The translations under genes were made by a program, and so were the position numbers. Shown here one piece after another: positions 7,124 to 13,902 of a DNA stretch of 19,126 nt. Numbering within the stretch: position 1 is the stretch's first letter; every line of letters begins with the position of its first letter. The stretch comes from CAHJXF01 sp038240015 (GTDB lineage Bacteria; Pseudomonadota; Gammaproteobacteria; Burkholderiales; Burkholderiaceae_D): the NCBI GenBank assembly GCA_038240015.1, contig JBBSEF010000059.1:1-19126 (forward strand), in the 5' to 3' direction. The notes beneath the pieces were generated by a model, which did no database searches, was not told the origin of the DNA, and saw only the letters and a program-made list of their open reading frames with translations.

Positions 7124-8272
7124 ATGCGCATCGGCGTTCCGCGCGAGAAAAAACCGGGCGAGTCGCGAGTCGGACTGACACCCGAGGTCGTCGCGGCACT
7201 CGTCGCCCGCAATCACGCCGTCGTCGTCGAACGCGATGCGGGTCTTGCGGTGGGCCTCACGGACGACGCGTATCGCGCAGCCGGCGCGCGCATCGGCGAT
7301 CGCGCCGCCGAGGTCTTCGACGTCGATCTCGTCGTCAAGGTCAAGGAGTTGCAGGCCGGCGAATACGGGTTGCCGCAACGCGGGGCGATCGTGATGGGCT
7401 TCCAGCAGTTCGCGGTCGAACCCGCATACCTCGATGCGGCGCTCGCGAGCGGTGCGACGTTCATTGCATGTGAAACGATTGAATCCGCAACGATCGCGTC
7501 TGCACCCAGCGAGTTGCCGGTGCTCGCCGCCATGTCGCGCATCGCCGGCACGCTTGCGCCGCAGATCGGCGCGGCAGCCTTGATGCGCGGGCTGCTGCGC
7601 GCAACCTCCATCGCGTCTCCGACGCCAGGCGCAGGAATTCTTCTCGGTGGCGTCGAGGGCGTTGCGCCCGCGACCGTCGTCGTCATCGGCGCCGGTGCGT
7701 CGGGCGGCGCCGCGGCGCGTACCGCTTGTGCGATGGGCGCGAACGTCACGGTCTTCGCCTCATCGCAGCGGCGCTTCGATGCGCTGCTATCTTCGTGCGG
7801 TAGGTCGTCATGCAACGCGCAGATAACGACCGCCGTGTTCGATGCCGACGCGCTGCGCGCGATGCTGCCCGCGACCCATCTGCTGATCGGCGCTGTGCTG
7901 ATCCCGGGACGCACCTCGCCCTGTCTGATCGATCGCTCGATGATCGCGTCCATGCCGGCAGGTGCGGTGTTCATCGGCATCGGCATCGACCAGCGCGGCA
8001 TCGCGGAGACGTCGCGCATGAGCCGCATCGACGATCCGTTCTACGTCGAAGAAGGCGTCGTGCATTGCTGCATCCCGAATCTGCCCGCGCTCGTTCCGAA
8101 GAGCGCGACGCAGGCTTATGTCGCGGCGCTCACCCCGTATGTGACGGCGCTGGCCGACTACGGACTCGCAGCACTCGAACGCGACGCCGGTCTCGCGCGC
8201 GGAGTGCAGGTCCACCGAGGCAGCATCGTCGACGCGCGCCTTGCCGCAGATACGCGTGGCTTTATCAAGTAA
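7124..8272 (+). CDS. Alanine dehydrogenase-like protein (Ald/PntA family), atypical active site
   Basis: 382 aa with the two-domain AlaDh/PNT fold: VPREKKPGESRVGLTP at the N-terminus, Rossmann motif GAGASG (189-194), and a C-terminus (NLPALVPKSATQAY, LTPYV, VHRGSI) matching alanine dehydrogenase. Compared from memory with mycobacterial Ald, Arg15, Lys74 (VKVKE) and Asp289 (GIDQRG) are kept. The catalytic His of FTFLHLA is replaced by Gln95 in GFQQFA, and the NAD-ribose-binding Asp after the second Rossmann strand is replaced by Ala212 in FASSQRR. Short insertions occur near 156-168 and 224-231. The ATG at 7124 is 10 nt after pyrD. It may prefer NADP or use a substrate other than alanine/pyruvate, so I withhold the symbol ald. 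Confidence 0.85.
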   Translation: MRIGVPREKKPGESRVGLTPEVVAALVARNHAVVVERDAGLAVGLTDDAYRAAGARIGDRAAEVFDVDLVVKVKELQAGEYGLPQRGAIVMGFQQFAVEPAYLDAALASGATFIACETIESATIASAPSELPVLAAMSRIAGTLAPQIGAAALMRGLLRATSIASPTPGAGILLGGVEGVAPATVVVIGAGASGGAAARTACAMGANVTVFASSQRRFDALLSSCGRSSCNAQITTAVFDADALRAMLPATHLLIGAVLIPGRTSPCLIDRSMIASMPAGAVFIGIGIDQRGIAETSRMSRIDDPFYVEEGVVHCCIPNLPALVPKSATQAYVAALTPYVTALADYGLAALERDAGLARGVQVHRGSIVDARLAADTRGFIK

Positions 8273-8278
8273 GGGAAG

Positions 8279-8293
8279 CCGGCTTCAGGCCGG
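8279..8293. terminator. Weak hairpin between convergent genes
   Basis: CCGGC-TTCAG-GCCGG forms a 5-bp, GC-rich stem with a 5-nt loop just after the ald-like stop codon and before the 3' end of the oppositely oriented glycine-zipper gene. There is no proper T tract, so terminator function is only a possibility. Confidence 0.25.
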
Positions 8294-8311
8294 ATCCCCG
8301 TGATTCCGGTT

Positions 8312-8743
8312 TTACATCCGTGACAACGTCCCGTTGCCCACGTGAACCCGCTCACCCTGCTTGAAGTTCGGATCGCTGGTGAAGTCGACGTCCTGCGTCG
8401 TTCCGTTGTCCATCCTCACCTGCACCGACCAGATTTTCTTGCGGGTCAGCTTCTTGCCGATCACGTTTCCGGCAACCGCACCACCCACGCCGCCCAATAC
8501 CGTCGAGGTCGTGCTGTGTCCGAGCACGTTGCCGGCGACCGCGCCCCCGACGCCGCCGACCACGGTACCCGCCGTGCCCGAACCCTTTTCGTCCTTGCGG
8601 TTGGTCGTGACCACGGTGCCGCAGTCGGCACAGGTTTCGACACGTCTCTTCGCCGAGGCCATCGGCGCAAACGCGACCATGGCGAACGCCAACACACCGA
8701 TCACCATGGCGCGGACACTTCTTACTATCATCGCAGTTTCCAT
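8312..8743 (-). CDS. Glycine-zipper envelope protein (17-kDa surface antigen/SlyB-like)
   Basis: 143 aa. The signal peptide (residues 1-31, cleavage MASA|KRR) targets it to the envelope. There is no lipobox Cys at the cleavage site, so it is unlikely to be a lipoprotein, unlike SlyB. Two almost identical glycine-zipper segments, VVGGVGGAVAGNVLG (61-75) and VLGGVGGAVAGNVIG (82-96), form the 2TM glycine-zipper domain typical of outer-membrane-associated proteins. A Cys38-x2-Cys41 pair precedes them. The C-terminal 45 residues (VQVRMDNGTTQDVDF, then GERVHVGNG) look like a small beta domain, as in the 17-kDa antigen family. The ATG at 8743 has AGGAG 6 nt upstream. It is divergent from the IclR gene. 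The molecular function of such proteins is generally structural or stress-related. Confidence 0.85.
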   Translation of the reverse strand: METAMIVRSVRAMVIGVLAFAMVAFAPMASAKRRVETCADCGTVVTTNRKDEKGSGTAGTVVGGVGGAVAGNVLGHSTTSTVLGGVGGAVAGNVIGKKLTRKKIWSVQVRMDNGTTQDVDFTSDPNFKQGERVHVGNGTLSRM

Positions 8744-8774
8744 TGCATGCTCCTGTTGATCTCGATCGATTTGC

Positions 8775-8788
8775 AGTCCGGTCGGACT
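8775..8788. promoter_or_regulatory. Dyad AGTCCG-GT-CGGACT, candidate operator
   Basis: Perfect 6-bp arms around 2 nt, between the glycine-zipper gene and the IclR gene. It overlaps a minus-strand -10-like TAGAGT (complement of 8786-8791) that could serve the glycine-zipper gene, so a protein bound here would block it. A second perfect dyad, GCGCGG-A-CCGCGC, lies at 8794-8806. Binding by the neighbouring IclR protein is inferred from position only. Confidence 0.3.
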
Positions 8789-8914
8789 CTACAGCGCGGA
8801 CCGCGCAGCGCCACCGCAATAAGATGGGCGCATGGCATCGCGGTTCCCCTGAGGATCGAGTGCGGTCCGACACCTCGAAAGCGCAGTCTGGAATCTCCGC
8901 GAACACCGCTTCCC

Positions 8915-9697
8915 ATGACGCTTCCCTCTCCGAAGACGGTACCACGTAGCGCGAGCATTCAGGTCATCGAGCGCATGCTGACCCTGATCGACGCGCTCGC
9001 GAAAGAACGCGACCCGGTCAGCCTGCGGCAGCTATCGCAAACCACTGGCCTTCATCCGTCGACGGCGCATCGCATCCTCAACGACATGGTGCTGGCGCGC
9101 TTTGTGGACCGCACCGAGCCCGGCAAATATCGCCTGGGCATGCGGCTGCTCGAACTGGGCAATATCGTCAAGTCGCGGCTGTCGGTGCGCGACGCGGCGC
9201 TAGAGCCGATGCGCGACCTGCACAAGAGCACCGGGCAAACCGTCAACCTGTCGGTGCGACAGGGCGACGAGATCATCTATGTCGAGCGAGCCTACAACGA
9301 GTTTTCCGGCGTGCAGGTGGTGCGCGCGATCGGCGGTCGCGCGCCGCTTCATCTGACGTCGGTGGGCAAGCTGTTCCTGTCGACCGATGATCCGCGCCAG
9401 GTGCGCAGCTACGCGATGCGCACGGGTCTCGCTGGTCATACCGAAAACAGCATCACCGAACTCGCGCGCCTCGAGAGGGAGCTGTCGCAGGTTCGAGCCC
9501 GCGGCTATTCGCGCGACAACGAAGAACTGGAGATCGGCGTGCGCTGCATCGCCGCCGCGATCCGAGACGACGACGGCAAGGTAGTAGCCGGTCTGTCGCT
9601 GACCGCGCCCGCGGATCGGTTGAAGGACACGTGGATCAGCGACCTGACTGCGACCGCCGCGCGGATCTCGGCGGCAATCGGGGCGCGCTCGGGTTGA
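8915..9697 (+). CDS. IclR-family transcriptional regulator
   Basis: 260 aa, the usual family length. The N-terminal winged helix-turn-helix spans about residues 13-75 (IQVIERMLTLIDAL, then SLRQLSQTTGLHPSTAHRIL, then GKYRLGMRLLELG). The C-terminal GAF-like effector domain covers about 90-255 (GQTVNLSVRQGDEIIYVER, LHLTSVGKLFLS, RGYSRDNEELEIGVRCIAAAI). The ATG at 8915 gives the normal N-terminus; no Shine-Dalgarno is evident, and the frame is open further upstream only across the intergenic region. IclR proteins usually control nearby catabolic genes, but the neighbours here (glycine-zipper protein, GST) give no clear pathway. Confidence 0.93.
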   Translation: MTLPSPKTVPRSASIQVIERMLTLIDALAKERDPVSLRQLSQTTGLHPSTAHRILNDMVLARFVDRTEPGKYRLGMRLLELGNIVKSRLSVRDAALEPMRDLHKSTGQTVNLSVRQGDEIIYVERAYNEFSGVQVVRAIGGRAPLHLTSVGKLFLSTDDPRQVRSYAMRTGLAGHTENSITELARLERELSQVRARGYSRDNEELEIGVRCIAAAIRDDDGKVVAGLSLTAPADRLKDTWISDLTATAARISAAIGARSG

Positions 9698-9705
9698 CAG
9701 AAAAT

Positions 9706-9722
9706 CGTGACCGGGGATCACG
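9706..9722 (+). terminator. Possible hairpin after the IclR gene
   Basis: CGTGA-CCGGGGA-TCACG, a 5-bp stem with a 7-nt loop, begins 9 nt after the IclR stop and is followed by CTTTACT rather than a run of T. It lies in the 117-bp gap before the convergent GST gene. Weak at best. Confidence 0.25.
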
Positions 9723-9814
9723 CTTTACTCGCACTGCCGAATATCGGGGCGTGCGCATCGTCAGCCCGCGGGACAATCTAGCCGCGACGGAAAATTGATC
9801 CATCAAGGCACCGA

Positions 9815-10426
9815 CTATGCCTTCGGAACGGTCTCTCGAAACGAAGGACGCTCGGCCAGCTTGTCGGACAGTCGCGCGAGATTGGGATATTCGTCGTGCC
9901 ATGCGATGTCCAGGAACCGGAACGCGATCCAGCCGAGCGCGCATCCGACCGCGATGTCGGCCAACGTGTAATGCGACCCATTGCACCACGCGCCTTCCCC
10001 CAGTCCGGTGGACATCGCGTGCATCCCGGCGTCGATCTTGGTGCGTTGACGCGTCAACCACTTCGCACTGCGTTCCTCCGGCTGGCGCTGCGTCTCTTCG
10101 AGGCGCATCAGGATGCCTGCGTCGAGCAAGCCGTCGGCCAGCGCTTCCCAGCATTTCACCTCGGCGCGTTCGCGGCCGCTCGCGGGAATCAGTTTGCCGA
10201 CCGGTGTCAGCGTGTCAAGATATTCGACGATGACGCGCGAGTCGAACACCGCGCCGCCATCCTCCATGATCAGGCAAGGCACCTTGCCGAGCGGATTGGA
10301 TTCGCCGATGGTGGTTGACTCGCTCCAGACGTCCTCGAGCTCGTACTGGTAGTCCAGCTTTTTTTCGGCCATGACGATGCGCACCTTGCGCACGTACGGG
10401 CTGGCGTTCGAGCCGATCAACTTCAT
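9815..10426 (-). CDS. Glutathione S-transferase, YibF-like
   Basis: 203-aa cytosolic GST. The N-terminal thioredoxin fold starts MKLIGSNASPYVRKVRIVMAE, very like E. coli YibF (MKLVGSYTSPFVRK). Ser9 is the probable glutathione-activating residue, NPLGKVPCL (44-52) carries the conserved cis-Pro, and Asp62-Ser63 (FDSRVIVEYLD) binds the gamma-glutamyl group. The helical C-terminal domain includes TLADIAVGCALGW, the conserved N-capping-box region. The start at 10426 is fixed by similarity; the preceding CACCCCAAAA contains no Shine-Dalgarno. It is divergent from purB and convergent with the IclR gene. The substrate is unknown. Confidence 0.92.
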   Translation of the reverse strand: MKLIGSNASPYVRKVRIVMAEKKLDYQYELEDVWSESTTIGESNPLGKVPCLIMEDGGAVFDSRVIVEYLDTLTPVGKLIPASGRERAEVKCWEALADGLLDAGILMRLEETQRQPEERSAKWLTRQRTKIDAGMHAMSTGLGEGAWCNGSHYTLADIAVGCALGWIAFRFLDIAWHDEYPNLARLSDKLAERPSFRETVPKA

Positions 10427-10460
10427 TTTTGGGGTGTGGGTCTGGCGATAAGGGCGGCGC

Positions 10461-10469
10461 AGTATAGCA
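10461..10469 (-). promoter_or_regulatory. Extended -10 (TGCTATACT) for the GST gene
   Basis: On the minus strand the sequence reads GATGCTATACT: TATACT (5/6 to consensus; complement of 10461-10466) with TGC directly upstream, an extended -10. No -35 is visible. Predicted transcription start is about 27-28 nt upstream of the GST ATG. A near-identical box drives purB in the other direction. Confidence 0.45.
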
Positions 10470-10556
10470 TCGGCATCGTGTCTTCGAGGCGCCCGAAGCG
10501 GCTCGAATGGCTTGCTGCGCGCGGCTCTCCACGGGTCCAGTGCCACGCGGGCGCGA

Positions 10557-10565
10557 TGCTAAACT
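10557..10565 (+). promoter_or_regulatory. Extended -10 (TGCTAAACT) for purB
   Basis: GATGCTAAACT matches the extended -10 pattern TGn-TAAACT and differs by one base from the oppositely directed GST box. No -35 is visible. It would give a purB leader of about 76 nt. Confidence 0.4.
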
Positions 10566-10648
10566 CGGCCGCCGCCCGCGCCTGAAAAACCGGCGCGATG
10601 CGATGCCGAAGCCACGGCCGCGCGGTATTTCTGTTCCCTCATTTTCCG

Positions 10649-12079
10649 ATGCCAATCGATTTGCATACCAGGGAAGCGTCCGCAAGCGACTTCGCACTCG
10701 ATGCGTTGTCGCCGCTTGATGGCCGCTACGCGAACAAGGTCGATCGCTTGCGCCCGTTGCTATCCGAAGCCGCGTTCATGCGTCATCGCGTGCGCGTTGA
10801 AGCGGCCTGGCTGATCGCGTTGTCCGAAGCCGGCCTTGCCGAACTGCCTCGCTTCTCGACCGAGACGAAAGGTTGGCTCGCCGATCTCGTCGCGAATTTT
10901 TCCGGCGCCGATGCGGCGCGCATCAAGGCGATCGAGGCGAAGACCAATCACGATGTGAAGGCGGTCGAGTACTGGATCAAGGAAGCGATCGCGGCGACAT
11001 CGTCCTCGGTTTCGTCGGCAGTCGAACGCGAAATGAAGAAGGCGAGCGAGTTCATCCATTTCGCATGCACCTCCGAAGACATCAACAACACGTCGCACGG
11101 CCTGATGATCAAGGCCGCGCGCGATGAGGTGCTCGTTCCCACACTGCAAGCGATTCACGCACGGCTCGTCGAACTCGCGCATCGGCACGCCGAGGTCGCG
11201 ATGATGTCGCGCACCCACGGCCAGGCCGCAAGCCCGACCACGATGGGTAAAGAGATAGCCAACGTCGCGGCAAGACTCGCGCGTGCGATCAGGCGCATCG
11301 CGCAGGTCGAGGTGCTCGCCAAGATGAACGGCGCGGTCGGCAACTACAACGCGCATCGCGTCGCGTATCCCGATCTCGACTGGGAAGCGTTGTCGCGCCG
11401 CGTCGTCGAGGACGACCTAGGTCTGGTCTTCAATCCCTACACCATCCAGATCGAGCCGCACGACTGGATGGCCGAACTGTTCGATGCGATCGCGCGCGCC
11501 AACAACATCGTGCTCGATCTCGATCGCGACCTGTGGGGCTACATCTCGCTCGGCTACTTCGGGCAGAAGATCGTGGAAGGCGAGATCGGATCGTCGACCA
11601 TGCCGCACAAGGTCAATCCGATCGACTTCGAAAATTCCGAGGGCAATCTCGGGCTCGCCAATGCGCTGCTGCGTCACATGTCCGACAAGTTGCCGGTGTC
11701 GCGCTGGCAACGCGACCTGACCGATTCCACCGTGCTGCGCAATGTCGGCGCGGCCTTCGGCTATTGCCTCGTCGCGTGGAAGTCGTGTCTCTTCGGACTG
11801 TCGAAGCTTCAATTGAATCGCTCGCGCATCGATGCCGATCTGGAGTCCGCGTGGGAAGTGCTGGCCGAGCCGGTGCAGACGGTGATGCGTCGCTACGGCA
11901 TCGAGAATCCGTACGAACAACTCAAGGCTTTGACGCGCGGGACCGGCATCTCGAAGCACGCGCTGCGGACTTTCATCGTGGGTCTTGCGATACCAGAAGA
12001 TGAGAAGCAACGACTGCTTGCACTCACGCCGTCGACCTACATCGGCGACGCCGCTCGCCTCGCCGCGCGGATCGCATAG
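10649..12079 (+). CDS. purB: Adenylosuccinate lyase
   Basis: Catalyses two fumarate-releasing steps of purine synthesis (SAICAR to AICAR and adenylosuccinate to AMP); cytosolic homotetramer. 476 aa, a little longer than the E. coli enzyme (456) because of a roughly 19-residue N-terminal extension before LSPLDGRYANKVD. Hallmarks are TSEDINNTSHGLM, SRTHGQAASPTTMGKE (catalytic His), and the superfamily signature GSSTMPHKVNPIDFENSEG from residue 314 with the mobile-loop serine. The ATG at 10649 lacks a clear Shine-Dalgarno; an in-frame ATG at 10598 exists but adds unrelated residues. Transcribed alone and divergent from the GST gene. Confidence 0.96.
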   Translation: MPIDLHTREASASDFALDALSPLDGRYANKVDRLRPLLSEAAFMRHRVRVEAAWLIALSEAGLAELPRFSTETKGWLADLVANFSGADAARIKAIEAKTNHDVKAVEYWIKEAIAATSSSVSSAVEREMKKASEFIHFACTSEDINNTSHGLMIKAARDEVLVPTLQAIHARLVELAHRHAEVAMMSRTHGQAASPTTMGKEIANVAARLARAIRRIAQVEVLAKMNGAVGNYNAHRVAYPDLDWEALSRRVVEDDLGLVFNPYTIQIEPHDWMAELFDAIARANNIVLDLDRDLWGYISLGYFGQKIVEGEIGSSTMPHKVNPIDFENSEGNLGLANALLRHMSDKLPVSRWQRDLTDSTVLRNVGAAFGYCLVAWKSCLFGLSKLQLNRSRIDADLESAWEVLAEPVQTVMRRYGIENPYEQLKALTRGTGISKHALRTFIVGLAIPEDEKQRLLALTPSTYIGDAARLAARIA

Positions 12080-12090
12080 CCATTCGATCG

Positions 12091-12130
12091 GGCAAGAAGG
12101 CATCGCGCGGCACACGCCTGCCCTCTTGCC
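12091..12130 (+). terminator. Imperfect hairpin after purB
   Basis: GGCAAGA-AGGC (12091-12101) can pair with GCCT (12116-12119) and TCTTGCC (12124-12130), with a 4-nt bulge and a 14-nt loop, starting 12 nt after the purB stop. Only a mixed TTGCTTG follows, so it may be a processing or weak termination hairpin. Confidence 0.35.
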
Positions 12131-12149
12131 TTGCTTGAAAAAATTCCTT

Positions 12150-12166
12150 TCGCGTTTCCAACGCGA
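12150..12166. promoter_or_regulatory. Dyad TCGCGTT-TCC-AACGCGA, candidate upstream activator site
   Basis: Perfect 7-bp arms around 3 nt. Its centre is about 135 bp upstream of the transcription start predicted from the sigma-54-like element at 12267-12281, the usual distance for an enhancer-binding protein. A second, looser dyad, CGTTC-N8-GAACG, lies at 12201-12218, about 83 bp upstream, and also carries CGTT/AACG half-sites. No known binding-site consensus is claimed. Confidence 0.4.
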
Positions 12167-12266
12167 TTCGCTTCCCGCTCCGAAGTGTCGACAAATTTTA
12201 CGTTCGCGCATCTGAACGAAAGCGCGCGCGCCCCTAACCCACGGAAAGAATGACCTTCTTCATTGC

Positions 12267-12281
12267 TGGCATGTTTATCGC
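12267..12281 (+). promoter_or_regulatory. Sigma-54-type -24/-12 promoter for the PEP-CTERM gene
   Basis: TGGCATGTTTATCGC has the invariant GG (12268-12269) and GC (12280-12281) separated by exactly 10 nt. It matches TGGCAC-N5-TTGC except for C to T in the -24 block and T to C in the -12 block. Predicted start is near 12293, leaving a 100-nt leader before the ATG at 12393. RpoN control of PEP-CTERM genes through PrsK/PrsR is known in other betaproteobacteria, which fits this position. Confidence 0.5.
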
Positions 12282-12358
12282 TTAGATCGCGTTTCCGAAG
12301 AATAAGTCGGCACACTCTGAAGCGCCGCGCGGAAAACGTTGCTTTGCGAAAACAGGCA

Positions 12359-12377
12359 GGCCGCGAACCTCGCGGTC
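12359..12377 (+). promoter_or_regulatory. Leader hairpin directly upstream of the PEP-CTERM gene ribosome-binding site
   Basis: CCGCGA-ACC-TCGCGG is a perfect 6-bp stem with a 3-nt loop, extendable by a G-T and a G-C pair to 12359/12377. It ends 4 nt before the strong Shine-Dalgarno AGGGGG (12381-12386). In mRNA it could stabilise the 5' end or modulate ribosome access. Confidence 0.4.
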
Positions 12378-12392
12378 CACAGGGGGAAAAAA

Positions 12393-13829
12393 ATGAATCG
12401 TCAGGGACGCGTTGGTGCGGTGCGTAGTCGTGCGCGACTGCTGTGTACCGCAGTACTCAGTTCGTTGGCATTGGTGGCGAGCGCGGATGTTTTCGCAGTC
12501 CTGATCGTCGGGCCGAACGTCAACATCAGCCGTGCACCCGGCTATCAGGCCGAAGAAGCGATCGCCATCAATCCCACCAATCCGATGAACCTGTTCGCGT
12601 TCTCGAACAATCAACAGTCCAACGTGGGAGCCGGGCTGTTCGGTGCGACCAGTTTCAACGGTGGGCTGACCTGGACCACCCGTCTAGTCGCGACCGGAGC
12701 GGATATCACGGCCGCGTGCTGCGACCCGAGCGCGCATTTCGATCGCTTCGGCAACCTGTTCATTACCTACATCAACAGCGCCATCAACAGCGTCGTCGTG
12801 GCCAACAGCATCAATGGCGGCACGACGTTTTCCAACGTGGCCTCATTCGCTGCGGCGGACCAACCGACCATCGTGACCGGCCCCGGCAGCGTGCTGGGAC
12901 AGAGCAATACCTGGATCACGTACCTAGGCACCAATAACCTGGTCAGCGCCCGAGGTGCTGTAGTGACGGGCCTGGGCGTCATCGGCGCTTTCTCGGCACA
13001 GCAATCGACCAACGCCGGAAACTTTGGCGACGTGGTCGTTGGCCCGAACGGCAAAGTGTTGGTGACTTATCAGAACCCGAGCGGTGGCGTGGGGCCGTCG
13101 ACCATTTTTACGAACCTGAATACGACTGGCGTGGGTGGCACGTTTGGACCACAGGTCGTGGCGACAACCACCAACGTCGGCGGCTTCGCCCCGATTCCTG
13201 CCCAGGCCCTGCGCACCATCGATGCCGAAGCGGGCTTGGGGTACGACACGAGCGGCGGCGTCCACAACGGGCGACTGTATATGGTCTACACCGACCGGCC
13301 GAGCGTGGCGAGCAGCGACACGAACATCTTCGTTCGCTTCTCCGACAATGACGGCGGCACGTGGAGCGCTCCGATCAAGGTCAACGACGACAACACGACC
13401 CGAAGCCAGTTCTTCCCGAAGATCTCGGTCGATCCCGTGACGGGCGACATCGGAATCTTCTGGTACGACGCACGCAACGATCCCCTGAATACCAAGGTGC
13501 AGGTGTTCGGCACCGTCAGCTTCGATGGCGGCCTGAGCTTCGTTGCAAATCAATTGATCAGCCAGGGTTTCTCGGATGCCACCTTGGTGGCCAATGGCAA
13601 CCAGTTCGGCGACTACATCGGCCTGACATCGTTCAACGACGTGTGGTATCCGACTTGGGGAGACAACTCGAACTCGACCGGCGACAACCCGGATGGTACG
13701 AAAAATTTCGATTTCTATACGGCTCGAGTCCAGTTTCAGAAAGCGACGGTTCCGGAGCCCGCCACGCTCGCGCTTCTCGGCCTCGGTCTTGCCGGATTCG
13801 CATTCTCGCGCCGACGCAAGCAGGCTTGA
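12393..13829 (+). CDS. Secreted BNR/sialidase-like protein with PEP-CTERM sorting signal
   Basis: 478 aa, not matched to a named protein. The signal peptide (about 1-41) has a basic n-region, hydrophobic LLCTAVLSSLALVAS and probable cleavage VFA|V. The mature part has sialidase-fold features: NPTNPMNLFAFSNN, CCDPSAHFDRFGNLFITY, Asp-box-like repeats (SFNGGLTW, SINGGTTFS, SDNDGGTWS, SFDGGLSF), FWYDARNDP and GDYIGL. The C-terminus is a complete PEP-CTERM signal: VPEP at 453-456, a hydrophobic helix (LALLGLGLAGFAF), then RRRK. It should be processed by exosortase XrtA/EpsH, encoded elsewhere, and released to the matrix or envelope. The only cysteines after the signal peptide are the adjacent Cys-Cys pair. 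AGGGGG lies 6 nt upstream of the ATG. Catalytic sialidase activity is not claimed; a beta-propeller binding role is equally likely. Confidence 0.9.
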   Translation: MNRQGRVGAVRSRARLLCTAVLSSLALVASADVFAVLIVGPNVNISRAPGYQAEEAIAINPTNPMNLFAFSNNQQSNVGAGLFGATSFNGGLTWTTRLVATGADITAACCDPSAHFDRFGNLFITYINSAINSVVVANSINGGTTFSNVASFAAADQPTIVTGPGSVLGQSNTWITYLGTNNLVSARGAVVTGLGVIGAFSAQQSTNAGNFGDVVVGPNGKVLVTYQNPSGGVGPSTIFTNLNTTGVGGTFGPQVVATTTNVGGFAPIPAQALRTIDAEAGLGYDTSGGVHNGRLYMVYTDRPSVASSDTNIFVRFSDNDGGTWSAPIKVNDDNTTRSQFFPKISVDPVTGDIGIFWYDARNDPLNTKVQVFGTVSFDGGLSFVANQLISQGFSDATLVANGNQFGDYIGLTSFNDVWYPTWGDNSNSTGDNPDGTKNFDFYTARVQFQKATVPEPATLALLGLGLAGFAFSRRRKQA

Positions 13830-13860
13830 ACGCGCGGTAGCCGTTTCGCCATTCTTCGAA

Positions 13861-13886
13861 CCCCCGAACCATCGGGGGTTTTTTTT
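13861..13886 (+). terminator. Strong intrinsic terminator
   Basis: CCCCCGA-ACCA-TCGGGGG, a perfect 7-bp GC-rich stem with a 4-nt loop, is followed by eight T (13879-13886). It lies 31 nt after the PEP-CTERM stop codon and isolates that gene from the convergent cbiX. The flanking AA and TT extend the stem slightly. Termination for the minus strand is less clear because no long T run follows on that side. Confidence 0.93.
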
Positions 13887-13902
13887 GGGAACCGGACCTC
13901 GC

